DNA of 64,000 bases from Hydrogenophaga sp. Root209 (GCF_001428625.1 NZ_LMIE01000022.1:125042-189041), one strand, 5' to 3'; positions 16,610-29,738 are shown, counted from the stretch's first letter. The notes: generated from the sequence alone by a model not told the origin. A program made the numbers and translations.

Positions 16610-18088
16610 ATGCCCTCCGCCTTCGCCACATTGATCGACCTGCTCGCGCACAACGCCGAGGCATACACCGACCGTGCGGCGGTGGTCATCGATGGCAACA
16701 CGCACACGCATGCCATGCTGTACGAGGCCGTGCAAGACCAGGCAGGAGCACTGGCCGCGATGGGTGTGAAACGAGGCGACCGCGTGCTGCTGCTGGCCGG
16801 CAACCGCACCGAGGTGCTGGTGCTGCTGGGCGCGGCCGCATGGCTCGGTGCCATGCTGGTTCCGCTCAACCTGCGGCTCTCGCCGGCGGAAACGGCGCAG
16901 CAGTCGCGCGACGCCGCGCCCGCGCTCGCGGTGGTCGATGCGGGCTGCGCGGCCTTGTGGCAGGCCGCGTGGCCCGAGGGCATGCCCAGCGTGCAGACGG
17001 TTGTGCTGGAAGCCGCGCCCCAGCCGTCGCTGGCGTGCGTCGGTGCACCCACCGCGGCCCCGGTACCCCGACAAGACGCACCCGGACTCGGCGTGCTCAT
17101 GCTCTACACCGCCGCGGTGGAAGGACACGCACGAGGCGCGGTGCTGGCACAGTCGCAGCTCACCGCATCGGCGCAGCAGATCGGGCGAGTGTGGTCACTG
17201 GGCGTGGACGACCGCTGGCTCGGCGTGCTGCCGCTGTTCCACGCAGCCGGCATCGGCCTGTCGCTGGCGCTGCTGGCTGCGGGCGGCGCCTGCGTGCTGC
17301 TGCCGCGTTTCGACCCCGCTGCGGCGGTGGCCGCGATCGACGAACACCGCGTCACCGTCTGCGCCACCTTCGCGCCCATGCTGGGCGCGATGCTCGACGC
17401 CGCTCAAGCCGGTGGCGCATCGCTTGCCAGCCTGCGCATCGGCATGGGCCTGGAACCCGCGAGCGTGCTCGAACGCCTGGCCGAGATGTGTCCGGGGGCC
17501 GGCTTCTGGTCCGCCTACGGTCAGGCCGAGGTGTCGAGCATGGTGTGCCTGGGCCTGCAGCGGGAGCGTCCCGGCGCGGCAGGTCGCGCCGCCGCGCCGT
17601 CGGAAGTGCGCGTGCAGGATGCGGCAGGGCAGCCGGTGGCGACAGGTACGGAAGGCGAGATTGCCGTGCGCGGCCCCACCGTGTTCCTGGGCTACTGGGA
17701 CGTGACCCTGCAACGCCCCTTCAAGCCGGCCGACCCGTGGCACCGCACCGGCGACCTGGGCCACCTCGACGAAGACGGCTGGTTGTGGTTTGCGGGTCGC
17801 GCGGCCCACAAGCAGCTCATCAAGACCGGCGGTGAAAACGTCTACCCTGCCGAGGTGGAGCAGGTGCTGCTCGAACACCCCGCAGTGGCCGAGGCCTTCG
17901 TCTTCGGCTTGCCCGACGAGCGATGGGGCGAGGCCGTGCACGCGGCCTGCGCGCTCAAGGCCGGTTCGGCGGCCTCTGAAATCGAGTTGATCGGTTTCGT
18001 GGAACAGCGGCTGGCACGCTACAAGCGCCCCCAGAGGGTGCACTTCCTGCCGGCGCCGCTCGACCGCACAGCCCGGGTCGCCGGCTAG
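16610..18088 (+). CDS. AMP-binding (acyl-CoA synthetase-like) protein with degenerate motifs
   Basis: A 492-residue member of the adenylate-forming superfamily, last gene of the operon. The hinge and C-terminal signature is intact (RTGDLGHLDEDG, then IKTGGENVYPAEVE), as is SAYGQAE. The phosphate-binding loop, normally YTSGTTGxPKG, reads YTAAVEGHARG (residues 166-176), without the Ser/Thr/Gly core or the Lys. The C-terminus ends LDRTARVAG, where active enzymes have a Gly-Lys with the catalytic Lys. Two key ATP-handling elements are thus altered while the frame is undamaged. It may be a non-catalytic partner or act on a pre-activated substrate. It converges on the Bug gene with seven bases between stops. 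Confidence 0.8.
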   Translation: MPSAFATLIDLLAHNAEAYTDRAAVVIDGNTHTHAMLYEAVQDQAGALAAMGVKRGDRVLLLAGNRTEVLVLLGAAAWLGAMLVPLNLRLSPAETAQQSRDAAPALAVVDAGCAALWQAAWPEGMPSVQTVVLEAAPQPSLACVGAPTAAPVPRQDAPGLGVLMLYTAAVEGHARGAVLAQSQLTASAQQIGRVWSLGVDDRWLGVLPLFHAAGIGLSLALLAAGGACVLLPRFDPAAAVAAIDEHRVTVCATFAPMLGAMLDAAQAGGASLASLRIGMGLEPASVLERLAEMCPGAGFWSAYGQAEVSSMVCLGLQRERPGAAGRAAAPSEVRVQDAAGQPVATGTEGEIAVRGPTVFLGYWDVTLQRPFKPADPWHRTGDLGHLDEDGWLWFAGRAAHKQLIKTGGENVYPAEVEQVLLEHPAVAEAFVFGLPDERWGEAVHAACALKAGSAASEIELIGFVEQRLARYKRPQRVHFLPAPLDRTARVAG

Positions 18089-18095
18089 AGCCGGT

Positions 18096-19088
18096 TCAGC
18101 CCGGGCGGATATTGTTGCGCTGGATCACCTCTGACATCGCAGCCGTGTCGCTCTTGATGCGGCGCGCCAGGCCCTCGGGTCCCGTGCCCGCCACCTGCCA
18201 GCCCTGGCTGAAGATCTTCTGGCGGATGTCGTCGCGGCGCACGATTTCGGTGAGCAGGCTGGCGAGCTTGTTCACGTGCGCCTTGGGCATGCTGTTGGGC
18301 GCGGCCACGGCGTTCCAGATCTCCAGCTGGAAATCGCGCACGCCGGCTTCGGTCAGGCTGGGCACCTCGGGCACCAGGCTGCTGCGGCCGGCCGAGGTGA
18401 CGCCGATGGCCTTGAGCTTGCCGCCGCGCACCTGCGGCATGGCCAGGCCCGGCGGCAACAGCGACATCTGCACCTGACCACCCAGCATGGCGGCGATCAC
18501 CTGCGGATTGCCCGGGTACGGCACGTGCACCGGCGCGATGCCGGCACGGCTCTTGAGCAGCTCCATGCCCAGGTGGGCCACGGTGCCCACGCCGGGCGTG
18601 CCGTAGTTCCACTTGTCACCGGCCGCGCGCGCGGCGGCGATGTAGGCCGCGCCGCTTTCGGCGACCGTGGCCGGCACGCTGAGCACCAGCGGGGCCACGG
18701 CGATGAGCGAGACCGGTGTGAGGTCCTTGATCGGGTCGTAGGTGGTGTCGGGGTTGAGGATCTTCGCGATCGTCATGTTGCCGTTGATCATCAGGCCGAT
18801 GGTGTGGTCATCGTCGGCGCGCGCCACCTGCGCCGCGGCGATGTTGCCGCCGGCGCCGGGACGGTTCTCGATCACCACCGGCTGGCCCAGGGCCCGGGAC
18901 AGCGGCTCGGCCAGCAGGCGCGCCGTGAGGTCGGGCGAGGAACCACCGGGAAAACCCACCACGATCTTGAGCGGCCGGTTGGGCCAGGTGGCCTGCGCCT
19001 GCGCGGTGGGCAACACGGTGGCGGCCACCAGGGCTGCGGCGGTGGCCAGGGCGTGGCGGCGGGTGGGTGTTGTGGATGTCGGGGTCAT
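18096..19088 (-). CDS. Bug/TctC-family tripartite tricarboxylate solute-binding protein
   Basis: A 330-residue periplasmic protein of the Bug (TctC) family, typical of Burkholderiales. It has a twin-arginine-like or Sec signal peptide (TRRHALATAAALVAA, cleavage near AQAQA), WPNRPLKIVVGFPGGSSPD at the mature N-terminus and NRPGAGGNIAA. Bug proteins bind carboxylates or related molecules, sometimes without cognate TctAB permeases, and none is encoded nearby. AGAGGAAG precedes the ATG at 19088, which overlaps the stop of the upstream monooxygenase gene by ATGA. Its ligand is therefore probably the monooxygenase substrate or a precursor (inference). Confidence 0.9.
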   Translation of the reverse strand: MTPTSTTPTRRHALATAAALVAATVLPTAQAQATWPNRPLKIVVGFPGGSSPDLTARLLAEPLSRALGQPVVIENRPGAGGNIAAAQVARADDDHTIGLMINGNMTIAKILNPDTTYDPIKDLTPVSLIAVAPLVLSVPATVAESGAAYIAAARAAGDKWNYGTPGVGTVAHLGMELLKSRAGIAPVHVPYPGNPQVIAAMLGGQVQMSLLPPGLAMPQVRGGKLKAIGVTSAGRSSLVPEVPSLTEAGVRDFQLEIWNAVAAPNSMPKAHVNKLASLLTEIVRRDDIRQKIFSQGWQVAGTGPEGLARRIKSDTAAMSEVIQRNNIRPG

Positions 19089-20341
19089 GTCTTCCTCTTG
19101 GAGTGGGGTGAAGGGGTCGGATCCTGCAACGGCTCGGGCGGCCCGTCGTAGAGCCATGGATTGTCCAGCAAACGTTCACCCAGCAGGCGCATTGCCGTGT
19201 CGCGCCCCCAGCGCACCATGCCCATGGCGTGAAAGATGCGGCCATTGCGTTGCGACTGCTGCTGTACGCGCGCGTTGCGTTGCCAGCGGGTGTCCGCGAA
19301 TCGGGCCAGCACCTGCGGCCAGTCGTCTCGGGCGCGCACGGGTTTGAGAATGCGGCCGAGCGTCCACGCATCTTCGATCGCCATCGCAGCGCCCTGCGCC
19401 AGGTAGGGGCGCAGCGGATGGGCTGCGTCGCCCACCAGCGCCACCCTGCCCTGCGCGTGCTCGTGGGCACCAGTCATGGCCGGGCGGTCATTCAAGGCCC
19501 ACAGCGACCAGGCGGGCACGGCATGGATCATGGACAGCAGGTCGGCGCAGGCCGGGCCGAGCGCGCGCGCGAGATCGGTGGCCCGGGCCTGGTGGGTCCA
19601 GCTTTGCGGATCGGAGCCAGCCTCGCCGCCGTGGCCCTGGCCCAGCACGCCGTCCACCACCGCCACCACGTTGATCCACTCGCCACCGCGCACCGGGTAA
19701 TGCACCACATGCATCCGCGGCCCGAGCCAGGCCGTGACCACGCTGGCTCGCAGCGGCACGGGCAGATCGGCCGAGCGCACCATGCCGCGGTAGGCCAGGT
19801 GGCCGCTGGAGCGCACGGGCCGATGACCCAGCAACTGCATGCGCACACGGCTCCACAGGCCGTCGCAGCCGAGCAGCGCATCGCCGTCCACCACGGCCCC
19901 ATCCTCGAGCGAGGCGCTCACACCGGCCGGTGTTTGCGCGAATGACGCCAGCCGCGCGTTCAAACGCAATTCGGTGAGCCCTTGCTCCTGCACCGCCGCC
20001 AGCAGCAGCGCATGCAGGTCGGCCCGGTGCACGGTCGCGTAGGGCTGGCCGTAGCGCGCCAGGGCCATGGCGCCCAGGCGCAGCTGCCCGAGATCGGTGC
20101 CTCGGTGGGCATCGCGCACATGCAGTGCTTCGGGGAATGCGGCGCAGGCTTGAAGCGCATCGGTCAAGCCCCAGTCGGCCAGCACGCGCGTGGCATTGGG
20201 GCCGAGCTGCAGACCGGCGCCGACCTCGCCAAAAACCGCTGCCTGCTCCAGCAGCACGGTCGGCACGCCCGAACGGGCCAGGGCCAGAGCGCAGGCCATG
20301 CCGCCGATGCCACCGCCGGCGACGATCACTTGTTGGTTCAT
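19085..20341 (-). CDS. FAD-dependent aromatic hydroxylase (3-hydroxybenzoate 6-hydroxylase-like)
   Basis: A 418-residue class A flavoprotein monooxygenase. It has the FAD GxGxxG motif (VAGGGIGGMACALALARSG), the DG motif (LLGCDGLWSRVR) and the GD motif (RVALVGDAAHPLRPYLAQGA). Overall it resembles 3-hydroxybenzoate 6-hydroxylase and salicylate hydroxylase, NAD(P)H-dependent enzymes that hydroxylate aromatic acids. No ring-cleavage gene is adjacent, so the pathway cannot be completed from this window; the FAH-family gene at its left edge could belong to a gentisate-type route but lies 18 kb away. Transcribed with the downstream Bug gene. Confidence 0.85.
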   Translation of the reverse strand: MNQQVIVAGGGIGGMACALALARSGVPTVLLEQAAVFGEVGAGLQLGPNATRVLADWGLTDALQACAAFPEALHVRDAHRGTDLGQLRLGAMALARYGQPYATVHRADLHALLLAAVQEQGLTELRLNARLASFAQTPAGVSASLEDGAVVDGDALLGCDGLWSRVRMQLLGHRPVRSSGHLAYRGMVRSADLPVPLRASVVTAWLGPRMHVVHYPVRGGEWINVVAVVDGVLGQGHGGEAGSDPQSWTHQARATDLARALGPACADLLSMIHAVPAWSLWALNDRPAMTGAHEHAQGRVALVGDAAHPLRPYLAQGAAMAIEDAWTLGRILKPVRARDDWPQVLARFADTRWQRNARVQQQSQRNGRIFHAMGMVRWGRDTAMRLLGERLLDNPWLYDGPPEPLQDPTPSPHSKRKT

Positions 20342-20375
20342 GCGGGGATTGTGCCGGTGGCGACCGGCCGCGCCC

Positions 20376-21440
20376 TCACAGGATCCGGTTGAACCACAAC
20401 ACCGACAGCCCGGCCGAGAACAGCGCCAGGATGGACGCCACCAGCGCGAGCAGGCCGGCGATCTCGGTTTCCTTCTTCTCCACGGTCAGGCGTGAGCTCA
20501 AGGTCTCGTACACCTTCTTCAGGTTGTCGGCGGTGCCGGCGTAGTAGTACTCGGCCTGCGTGGTCCGGGCCACTTCCTTCAGGCTGTCTTCGTCCAGGCG
20601 CACGCGCATGGACCAGCCTTCGAACCCGATGATCTCGCCATCGACCGTGCCCACGCCCACGGTGTACACGCGCACGCCCCGGTCGGCCGCCATCTTGGCG
20701 GCTTCGGCGGTGTCCACGCCGGTGGTGCGCTGCCCATCGGTGAGCAGGATGATGGCGGCCGAGCTGTAGGAGCCCGGGGCCACGGGTACGAAAGCCTTGG
20801 TTTCGGTCTTGGGCTGGTCGATGGCGCGGCCCTGCGGAGCGAACGGATCGCTGTTGCGGTTGTAGGTCATGGCGCCGATGTCGAAGCCCTGGCCAGGGAA
20901 CAGCTCGGAGAGCGAAACCACAATGGCGCTGCCGATGGCGGTGGCGCGCTGCAACTGGAACTTGTCGATCGCCGTCACCAGGTCTTCACGGCTGAGCGTG
21001 ATGGGTTGCACCACCTGGGCCGAGCCGGCAAAGGCCACGATGCCCACCTTCACATGGCGCGGCAGTTCGGCCAGAAAGGCCTTGGCGGCGTTCTGCGAGG
21101 CCACCAGCCGGTTGGGCTGCACGTCTTCGGCGCGCATGCTGCCCGACACGTCCATGGCCAGGATGATGGTCTGCTCTTGCGATGGCAGCATGATGCTGGC
21201 CATGGGGCGCGCCGCGGCCAGCAGCATGGTGGCAATGGCCAGCAGCAGCAACACGGGCGGCACATGGCGTCGCCAGCCCGGGCCCTTGCCCATGGCTTCG
21301 CGCACTATTGCCAGACTGGCAAAGCGCAGCGCGGCCTGCTTGCGTCGGCGCAGCAACCACACATACAGAAGCACCAGCAGCGGCAGGGCCAGCAACAGCC
21401 AGAGCAACTGCGGCCACAGGAAGGTGACAGGGATGTTCAT
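20376..21440 (-). CDS. VWA-domain membrane protein (BatA-like)
   Basis: A 354-residue protein with N-terminal membrane segments (about 8-30 and 60-77), a von Willebrand factor A domain with the metal-binding MIDAS motif DVSGSM (Asp97-Met102), ILLTDGQRTTG further on, and a C-terminal membrane segment (about 328-350). It is the third gene of a MoxR-DUF58-VWA set and overlaps the DUF58 gene by four bases. In such systems the MoxR ATPase and VWA protein are thought to act as a chaperone pair that matures metal-dependent or envelope complexes. The client here is unknown. Confidence 0.88.
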   Translation of the reverse strand: MNIPVTFLWPQLLWLLLALPLLVLLYVWLLRRRKQAALRFASLAIVREAMGKGPGWRRHVPPVLLLLAIATMLLAAARPMASIMLPSQEQTIILAMDVSGSMRAEDVQPNRLVASQNAAKAFLAELPRHVKVGIVAFAGSAQVVQPITLSREDLVTAIDKFQLQRATAIGSAIVVSLSELFPGQGFDIGAMTYNRNSDPFAPQGRAIDQPKTETKAFVPVAPGSYSSAAIILLTDGQRTTGVDTAEAAKMAADRGVRVYTVGVGTVDGEIIGFEGWSMRVRLDEDSLKEVARTTQAEYYYAGTADNLKKVYETLSSRLTVEKKETEIAGLLALVASILALFSAGLSVLWFNRIL

Positions 21441-22522
21441 GGACGTGTTCCTTCACGTGAGACGCCGAAGCTGCCGCGGTCACGGGCGGGCATTTGAGAC
21501 GGCATGCTGCGACCCGCCTGCGCGTGTTTGCCGGCGCGCAGGCGGCGCTTGCGCAGGTCGACAAAGCGCACCACGGCTTCGGCGAGATCGTCGTCGGTGG
21601 AGAGTTCCAGCGTGTCCACGCCCGCGCGCGCCAGGCTTTCGCGCAGCTGCGCCTCGCGCTGCGCGGCGATGCGCGCAAAACGCTGGCGAAAACCGGCGTC
21701 GTGCGTGTCCACCATGAGCTGCTCACCGGTTTCGGCATCGCGGATGGGGATCAGCCCGAGGTCGGGCAAATCGAGCTCCAGCGGGTCGAGCAGGCGCACA
21801 GCCACCACGTCATGCCGGCGCGCGAGTTCACCCAGTGGTTTTTCCCAGCCGGGTTCGCTGATGAAGTCGGACACCACGAACACGGTGGCGCGCTGGCGCA
21901 CCGTGTACACGGCGGCCTTGAGCAGATCGGAGAGTTGCGTCACGCCGTCCTTGACCGATGCATTCTTCACCGGCGGCTGCAGCACCATCTGCATCAGGCG
22001 AAGCACCTGGGTGCGGCCACCGCGCGCGGGCAGCACGGCATCGACCACCGGTTGCCCGCGTGATCCGTAGAGCACCGCGCCCACGCGGTTGCCGTGCCGC
22101 CCGATCAGGCGTGCCAGCACCGCGGTGAAATCGAGCAGCACCTGGCTCTTGCGCTGGTTGCCCGAACCAAAGTCCACCGATGGACTGAGATCGAGCAGAA
22201 ACCACGCGGCCATCTCGCGGTCTTCGGTGAACACGCGCACATGGGGCTGCTGCAGCCGCGCGGTGACGTTCCAGTCGATGTGGCGCACGTCGTCGTGCAG
22301 CTGGTATTCGCGCAGGTCGGCGAGGTCGAGGCCGGAGCCGCGCATGAGGGTCTTGTAGTCGCCCTGCAGCAGGCCGTCGAGCTTGCGCAGCACGGTCCAT
22401 TCGAGCCGGCGCAGCAAGGCGTCTGCGCGCTGGGTCACGGGCGTGGCCAGCGCGATGCCTGCGGCCGTCGCTGTCGCATCCGCCGGGGTGCGATCGGATC
22501 CGAACAGGCGTTTGAGGAACAT
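21437..22522 (-). CDS. DUF58 domain-containing protein
   Basis: A 361-residue protein of the DUF58 family, always found beside MoxR ATPases. The family motif spans residues 61-84 (RGSGLDLADLREYQ then DDVRHIDW), and a degenerate VWA-like MIDAS appears as DLSPSVDFGS (111-120). The C-terminal tail (about 330-361) is basic and probably disordered. It lies 19 bases after the MoxR gene and overlaps the VWA gene (ATGA), so the three proteins are co-translated and likely form one complex. Confidence 0.88.
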   Translation of the reverse strand: MFLKRLFGSDRTPADATATAAGIALATPVTQRADALLRRLEWTVLRKLDGLLQGDYKTLMRGSGLDLADLREYQLHDDVRHIDWNVTARLQQPHVRVFTEDREMAAWFLLDLSPSVDFGSGNQRKSQVLLDFTAVLARLIGRHGNRVGAVLYGSRGQPVVDAVLPARGGRTQVLRLMQMVLQPPVKNASVKDGVTQLSDLLKAAVYTVRQRATVFVVSDFISEPGWEKPLGELARRHDVVAVRLLDPLELDLPDLGLIPIRDAETGEQLMVDTHDAGFRQRFARIAAQREAQLRESLARAGVDTLELSTDDDLAEAVVRFVDLRKRRLRAGKHAQAGRSMPSQMPARDRGSFGVSREGTRP

Positions 22523-22541
22523 GGCGTGTGTCCTGTTCTGC

Positions 22542-23543
<1,002 letters not shown>

Positions 23544-23596
23544 GGAGACTCCTGTTGCGAAAAAAGAGCGAGGTATGAAGGTTCAGAAAAACGGGT

Positions 23597-24520
23597 TCAG
23601 AAAGGGGGCAGGCCGGCGGCGGAGGCAGCGCTCTCGATGGGCACGGCAAAACCGATGCCAACAAAGGTGCGGTGGCTGGTGGGGTTGAGGATGCCGGTGA
23701 CGATGCCGATGACTTCCCCGTCCATGGTGACCAGCGGGCCACCCGAGTTGCCGGGGTTGGCCGCCGCGTCGAACTGGATCAGGTTGCCGATTTCCTGCAC
23801 GCCCTCGGGCGACTTGAAGGCGCGGTCAAAGCCCGAGATGACGCCCGAGGAGACCGAGGGTCCGATGCCGAAGGGAAAGCCCACCGCCACCACCTCTTCG
23901 CCGGGCACGAGGTCGTTGGTCGAACGCATGGTGGCCGCGATGAGGTCGTCGGGAATGATCTGTGCCTGCAACACGGCCAGGTCGTTGTGAGGCTGCGCGC
24001 CGGTCACGGTGGCGGGTGATTCGGAGCCATCGGCGTACACCACCTTGACGCTCAGGGCGGTCTGCACCACGTGCAGGTTGGTCAGGATGATGCCTTTGTC
24101 GGTGATCACGACCCCGGTGCCCACGCCCTGCTCCACTTCCTTGCCCTCGCTGTTCTTGGCGTAGGACATCACACGCACCACGGCGGGACGGATCTTCTCG
24201 GCCGCGCGCGCCGCGCGCGAAGGCAGGTTTTGTGTGGTGAGGGTGCGCAGCACAGCTGCGTCGATGTCTTTCTGCGTGAGGGCCTTGGGGCCGCCCACGC
24301 CGGCCTGCCACACGCTGGCGCTCAACAGCGCGGCCAGCAGCGCCATGGCCGACCACATCACGCGCGGGCTGGACGCCGCGCGCGCGCTGGCCTGGCGAAA
24401 GCGGCGCACGCGGCCCGCTGGCGCGGGTGTGGGTTCGGGCTCGGCCGCCTGGGCTGCGCGCTCATCCGTTTGCGAAGACCCCGCTCGGTGGGACGGGCTG
24501 TACAAGGCAGGCTTTCGCAT
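23597..24520 (-). CDS. Membrane-anchored trypsin-like serine protease (HtrA-type, no PDZ)
   Basis: A 307-residue protein with a Pro/Ala-rich cytoplasmic N-terminus, one membrane anchor (about 54-73) and a periplasmic trypsin-like domain with a full catalytic triad: His150 (LTNLHVV), Asp180 (HNDLAVL) and Ser259 (PGNSGGPL). The domain architecture is DegS/HtrA-like but the protein ends right after the protease domain, without a PDZ domain. The start at 24520 is chosen for AGGAG seven bases upstream; a start nine codons earlier lacks this. It lies upstream of the MoxR-DUF58-VWA genes, suggesting a shared role in envelope protein quality control (inference). Confidence 0.88.
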   Translation of the reverse strand: MRKPALYSPSHRAGSSQTDERAAQAAEPEPTPAPAGRVRRFRQASARAASSPRVMWSAMALLAALLSASVWQAGVGGPKALTQKDIDAAVLRTLTTQNLPSRAARAAEKIRPAVVRVMSYAKNSEGKEVEQGVGTGVVITDKGIILTNLHVVQTALSVKVVYADGSESPATVTGAQPHNDLAVLQAQIIPDDLIAATMRSTNDLVPGEEVVAVGFPFGIGPSVSSGVISGFDRAFKSPEGVQEIGNLIQFDAAANPGNSGGPLVTMDGEVIGIVTGILNPTSHRTFVGIGFAVPIESAASAAGLPPF

Positions 24521-24550
24521 GGCGGCTCCTGGTGCGACGGACAACACATC

Positions 24551-24567
24551 ATGCCGCTTTGCGGCAT
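24551..24567 (-). terminator. Hairpin just downstream of acnA
   Basis: ATGCCGC-TTT-GCGGCAT is a perfect seven-pair stem located five bases after the acnA stop on the minus strand. It has no T-run, so it is a weak intrinsic terminator or an mRNA 3'-end stabiliser; it also lies just upstream of the protease start. Confidence 0.35.
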
Positions 24568-24572
24568 CGGGC

Positions 24573-27485
<2,913 letters not shown>

Positions 27486-27508
27486 GAAAACTCCAGGTGA
27501 AGGCAAGG

Positions 27509-27553
27509 GCTGACAAATCCATTCTGTCAGCAGGGACGGTGTCCGCGCTGACA
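27509..27553 (-). promoter_or_regulatory. Repeated TGTCAGC half-sites upstream of acnA
   Basis: Directly upstream of acnA are GCTGACA (27509-27515) and TGTCAGC (27525-27531), an inverted pair with nine bases between, and a third half-site GCTGACA at 27547-27553. The arrangement looks like an operator. The binding factor is unknown. A Fe-S- or oxidative-stress-responsive regulator would suit an aconitase (inference). Confidence 0.4.
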
Positions 27554-27578
27554 GTAGTGATTTGCGGCGCATCCATGC

Positions 27579-27614
27579 AAGAAGCCCCCGCGGGCGAACC
27601 CGCGGAGGCTTCTT
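27579..27614 (-). terminator. Strong hairpin between acnA and the DUF3309 gene
   Basis: AAGAAGCC...GGCTTCTT encloses CCGCGGG...CCCGCGG, giving a long near-perfect stem downstream of the DUF3309-like gene on the minus strand. The stem ends in CTTCTT rather than a long T-run. It probably separates that gene from acnA. Confidence 0.6.
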
Positions 27615-27651
27615 GGAGAGACGGCTCACCCGATGCGGGTGACGCAGCGTG

Positions 27652-27810
27652 TCAGAGCCTGCCCGTGAGCAGCAACACCACCACGATGATCAACACCACG
27701 CCGAGCACGCCACTGGGACCGTAGCCCCAGCTGCGGCTGTGGTTCCAGCTGGGAATCACGCCCAGCAACAGCAAGACCAGAACGATCAACAGAATGGTTC
27801 CAATGCTCAT
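27652..27810 (-). CDS. Small DUF3309-like membrane protein
   Basis: A 52-residue protein with two hydrophobic segments (about 4-19 and 35-48) separated by the polar turn [15 protein letters not shown]. The composition and the SWGYGPSG motif fit the DUF3309 family of small membrane proteins, whose function is unknown. A GGAGATAGCC ribosome-binding site precedes the ATG. It lies between acnA and the collagen-like lipoprotein gene, in the same direction as both, and is followed by a strong hairpin. Confidence 0.75.
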   Translation of the reverse strand: MSIGTILLIVLVLLLLGVIPSWNHSRSWGYGPSGVLGVVLIIVVVLLLTGRL

Positions 27811-27829
27811 GGCTATCTCCTTGTTTTGA

Positions 27830-28515
<686 letters not shown>

Positions 28516-29676
28516 ATGAAATCCCGTCACGCCTTCAGTGCACTGACACTCGCCATCCTTTCGGTCGCCGCCACATCGGCTTCGGCCCAATCGTCGGGTC
28601 AATACCAGGAACCCGGTTTCTTCTACGGTGGCGTGTCCGCCGGTGAAGCCCGTGCCAAGGTGGACGAGCCCGGTGTTGCGAACAGCCTGCTGGGCGCCAA
28701 CGGCCCGGCCAGCGGTTTCAGCAGCGACGAAAAAGACACCGGCTACAAGCTCTTCGGTGGTTACCAGTTCAACCGCAACATCGCGCTTGAAGGTGGTTAC
28801 TACGATCTGGGCAAAACCAGCTTCTCGTCGACCACGCCCGCTGGCGCCTTCAACAACAGCACCCGCCGCCATGGCTTGAACCTGGATCTGGTGGGCACGC
28901 TGCCGATCACCGAGCGCTTCTCCGTGCTGGGTCGCGTGGGCGCTGCCTATGGCCGCACCCAGAGCAACTATTCGGGCGCTGGTGCCACCGCCGCCGGTGT
29001 GCAGGGCAGCCGCGACAGCAAAACCGACGTGAAGGTCGGCCTGGGCGTTCAGTACGAACTGAACCGTTCCATGTGGCTGCGCGCTGAAATCGAACGCTAC
29101 CGGGTCAAGACCGCCAGCGCCGGCCGCACCAACGTCGACATGGTCACCGTGGGCCTGGTGTTCCCGTTCAACCGCGCTCCTGCCTACGTGGCCGCAGCCC
29201 CTGCGCCTTATGTGGCACCGGCACCGGCGCCCGCACCGATCGTGCAGGCACCGGCACCGGCACCGGCCCCCATGCCCGCACCGGCACCCGTGCCCCAGCG
29301 CGTGAGCATGTCGGCCGAGTCGCTGTTCGGCTTTGACGCCTCCACGGTGAAGCCCGAAGGCCGCGCCGACCTCGACAAGTTCGCCCGTGACCTCTCCAGC
29401 GCCAACTACCAGACCGTGACCGTCGAAGGCCACACCGACCGTCTGGGGTCCGATTCGTACAACCAGAAGCTGTCGGAAGAGCGCGCCACGGCCGTCAAGA
29501 ACTACCTTGTGACCTCGGGCAAGCTCGATGGTTCGAAGATTTCCGCCGTTGGCAAGGGCGAAACCATGCCCGTGACCAAACCGGGTGACTGCAAAGGCAC
29601 TAAGCGCACCGCCGCACTCGTGGCCTGCCTGCAGCCCGATCGCCGCGTTGACGTGGAAGTGACCGGCACCCGCTGA
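28516..29676 (+). CDS. OmpA-family outer-membrane protein
   Basis: A 386-residue outer-membrane protein. It has a signal peptide (cleavage after ATSASA, about residue 24), an N-terminal eight-stranded beta-barrel (to about 220), an Ala-Pro linker rich in APAP repeats (about 225-262) and a C-terminal OmpA domain that binds peptidoglycan (EGHTDRLGSDSYNQKLSEER). It anchors the outer membrane to the wall and may form a small pore. The ATG at 28516 is the only start giving a proper signal peptide. A strong terminator follows. Confidence 0.92.
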   Translation: MKSRHAFSALTLAILSVAATSASAQSSGQYQEPGFFYGGVSAGEARAKVDEPGVANSLLGANGPASGFSSDEKDTGYKLFGGYQFNRNIALEGGYYDLGKTSFSSTTPAGAFNNSTRRHGLNLDLVGTLPITERFSVLGRVGAAYGRTQSNYSGAGATAAGVQGSRDSKTDVKVGLGVQYELNRSMWLRAEIERYRVKTASAGRTNVDMVTVGLVFPFNRAPAYVAAAPAPYVAPAPAPAPIVQAPAPAPAPMPAPAPVPQRVSMSAESLFGFDASTVKPEGRADLDKFARDLSSANYQTVTVEGHTDRLGSDSYNQKLSEERATAVKNYLVTSGKLDGSKISAVGKGETMPVTKPGDCKGTKRTAALVACLQPDRRVDVEVTGTR

Positions 29677-29693
29677 TCGCTGTCTTCGCACGC

Positions 29694-29723
29694 AAAAAAA
29701 GCGGCCTTCGGGCCGCTTTTTTT
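29694..29723 (+). terminator. Bidirectional intrinsic terminator after ompA
   Basis: GCGGCC-TTCG-GGCCGC (29701-29716) is a perfect stem with a UUCG tetraloop, followed by seven T and preceded by seven A. It can terminate ompA on the plus strand and the membrane-protein gene at 29739 on the minus strand. Confidence 0.92.
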
Positions 29724-29738
29724 CTTTGCGGCAAGGGA

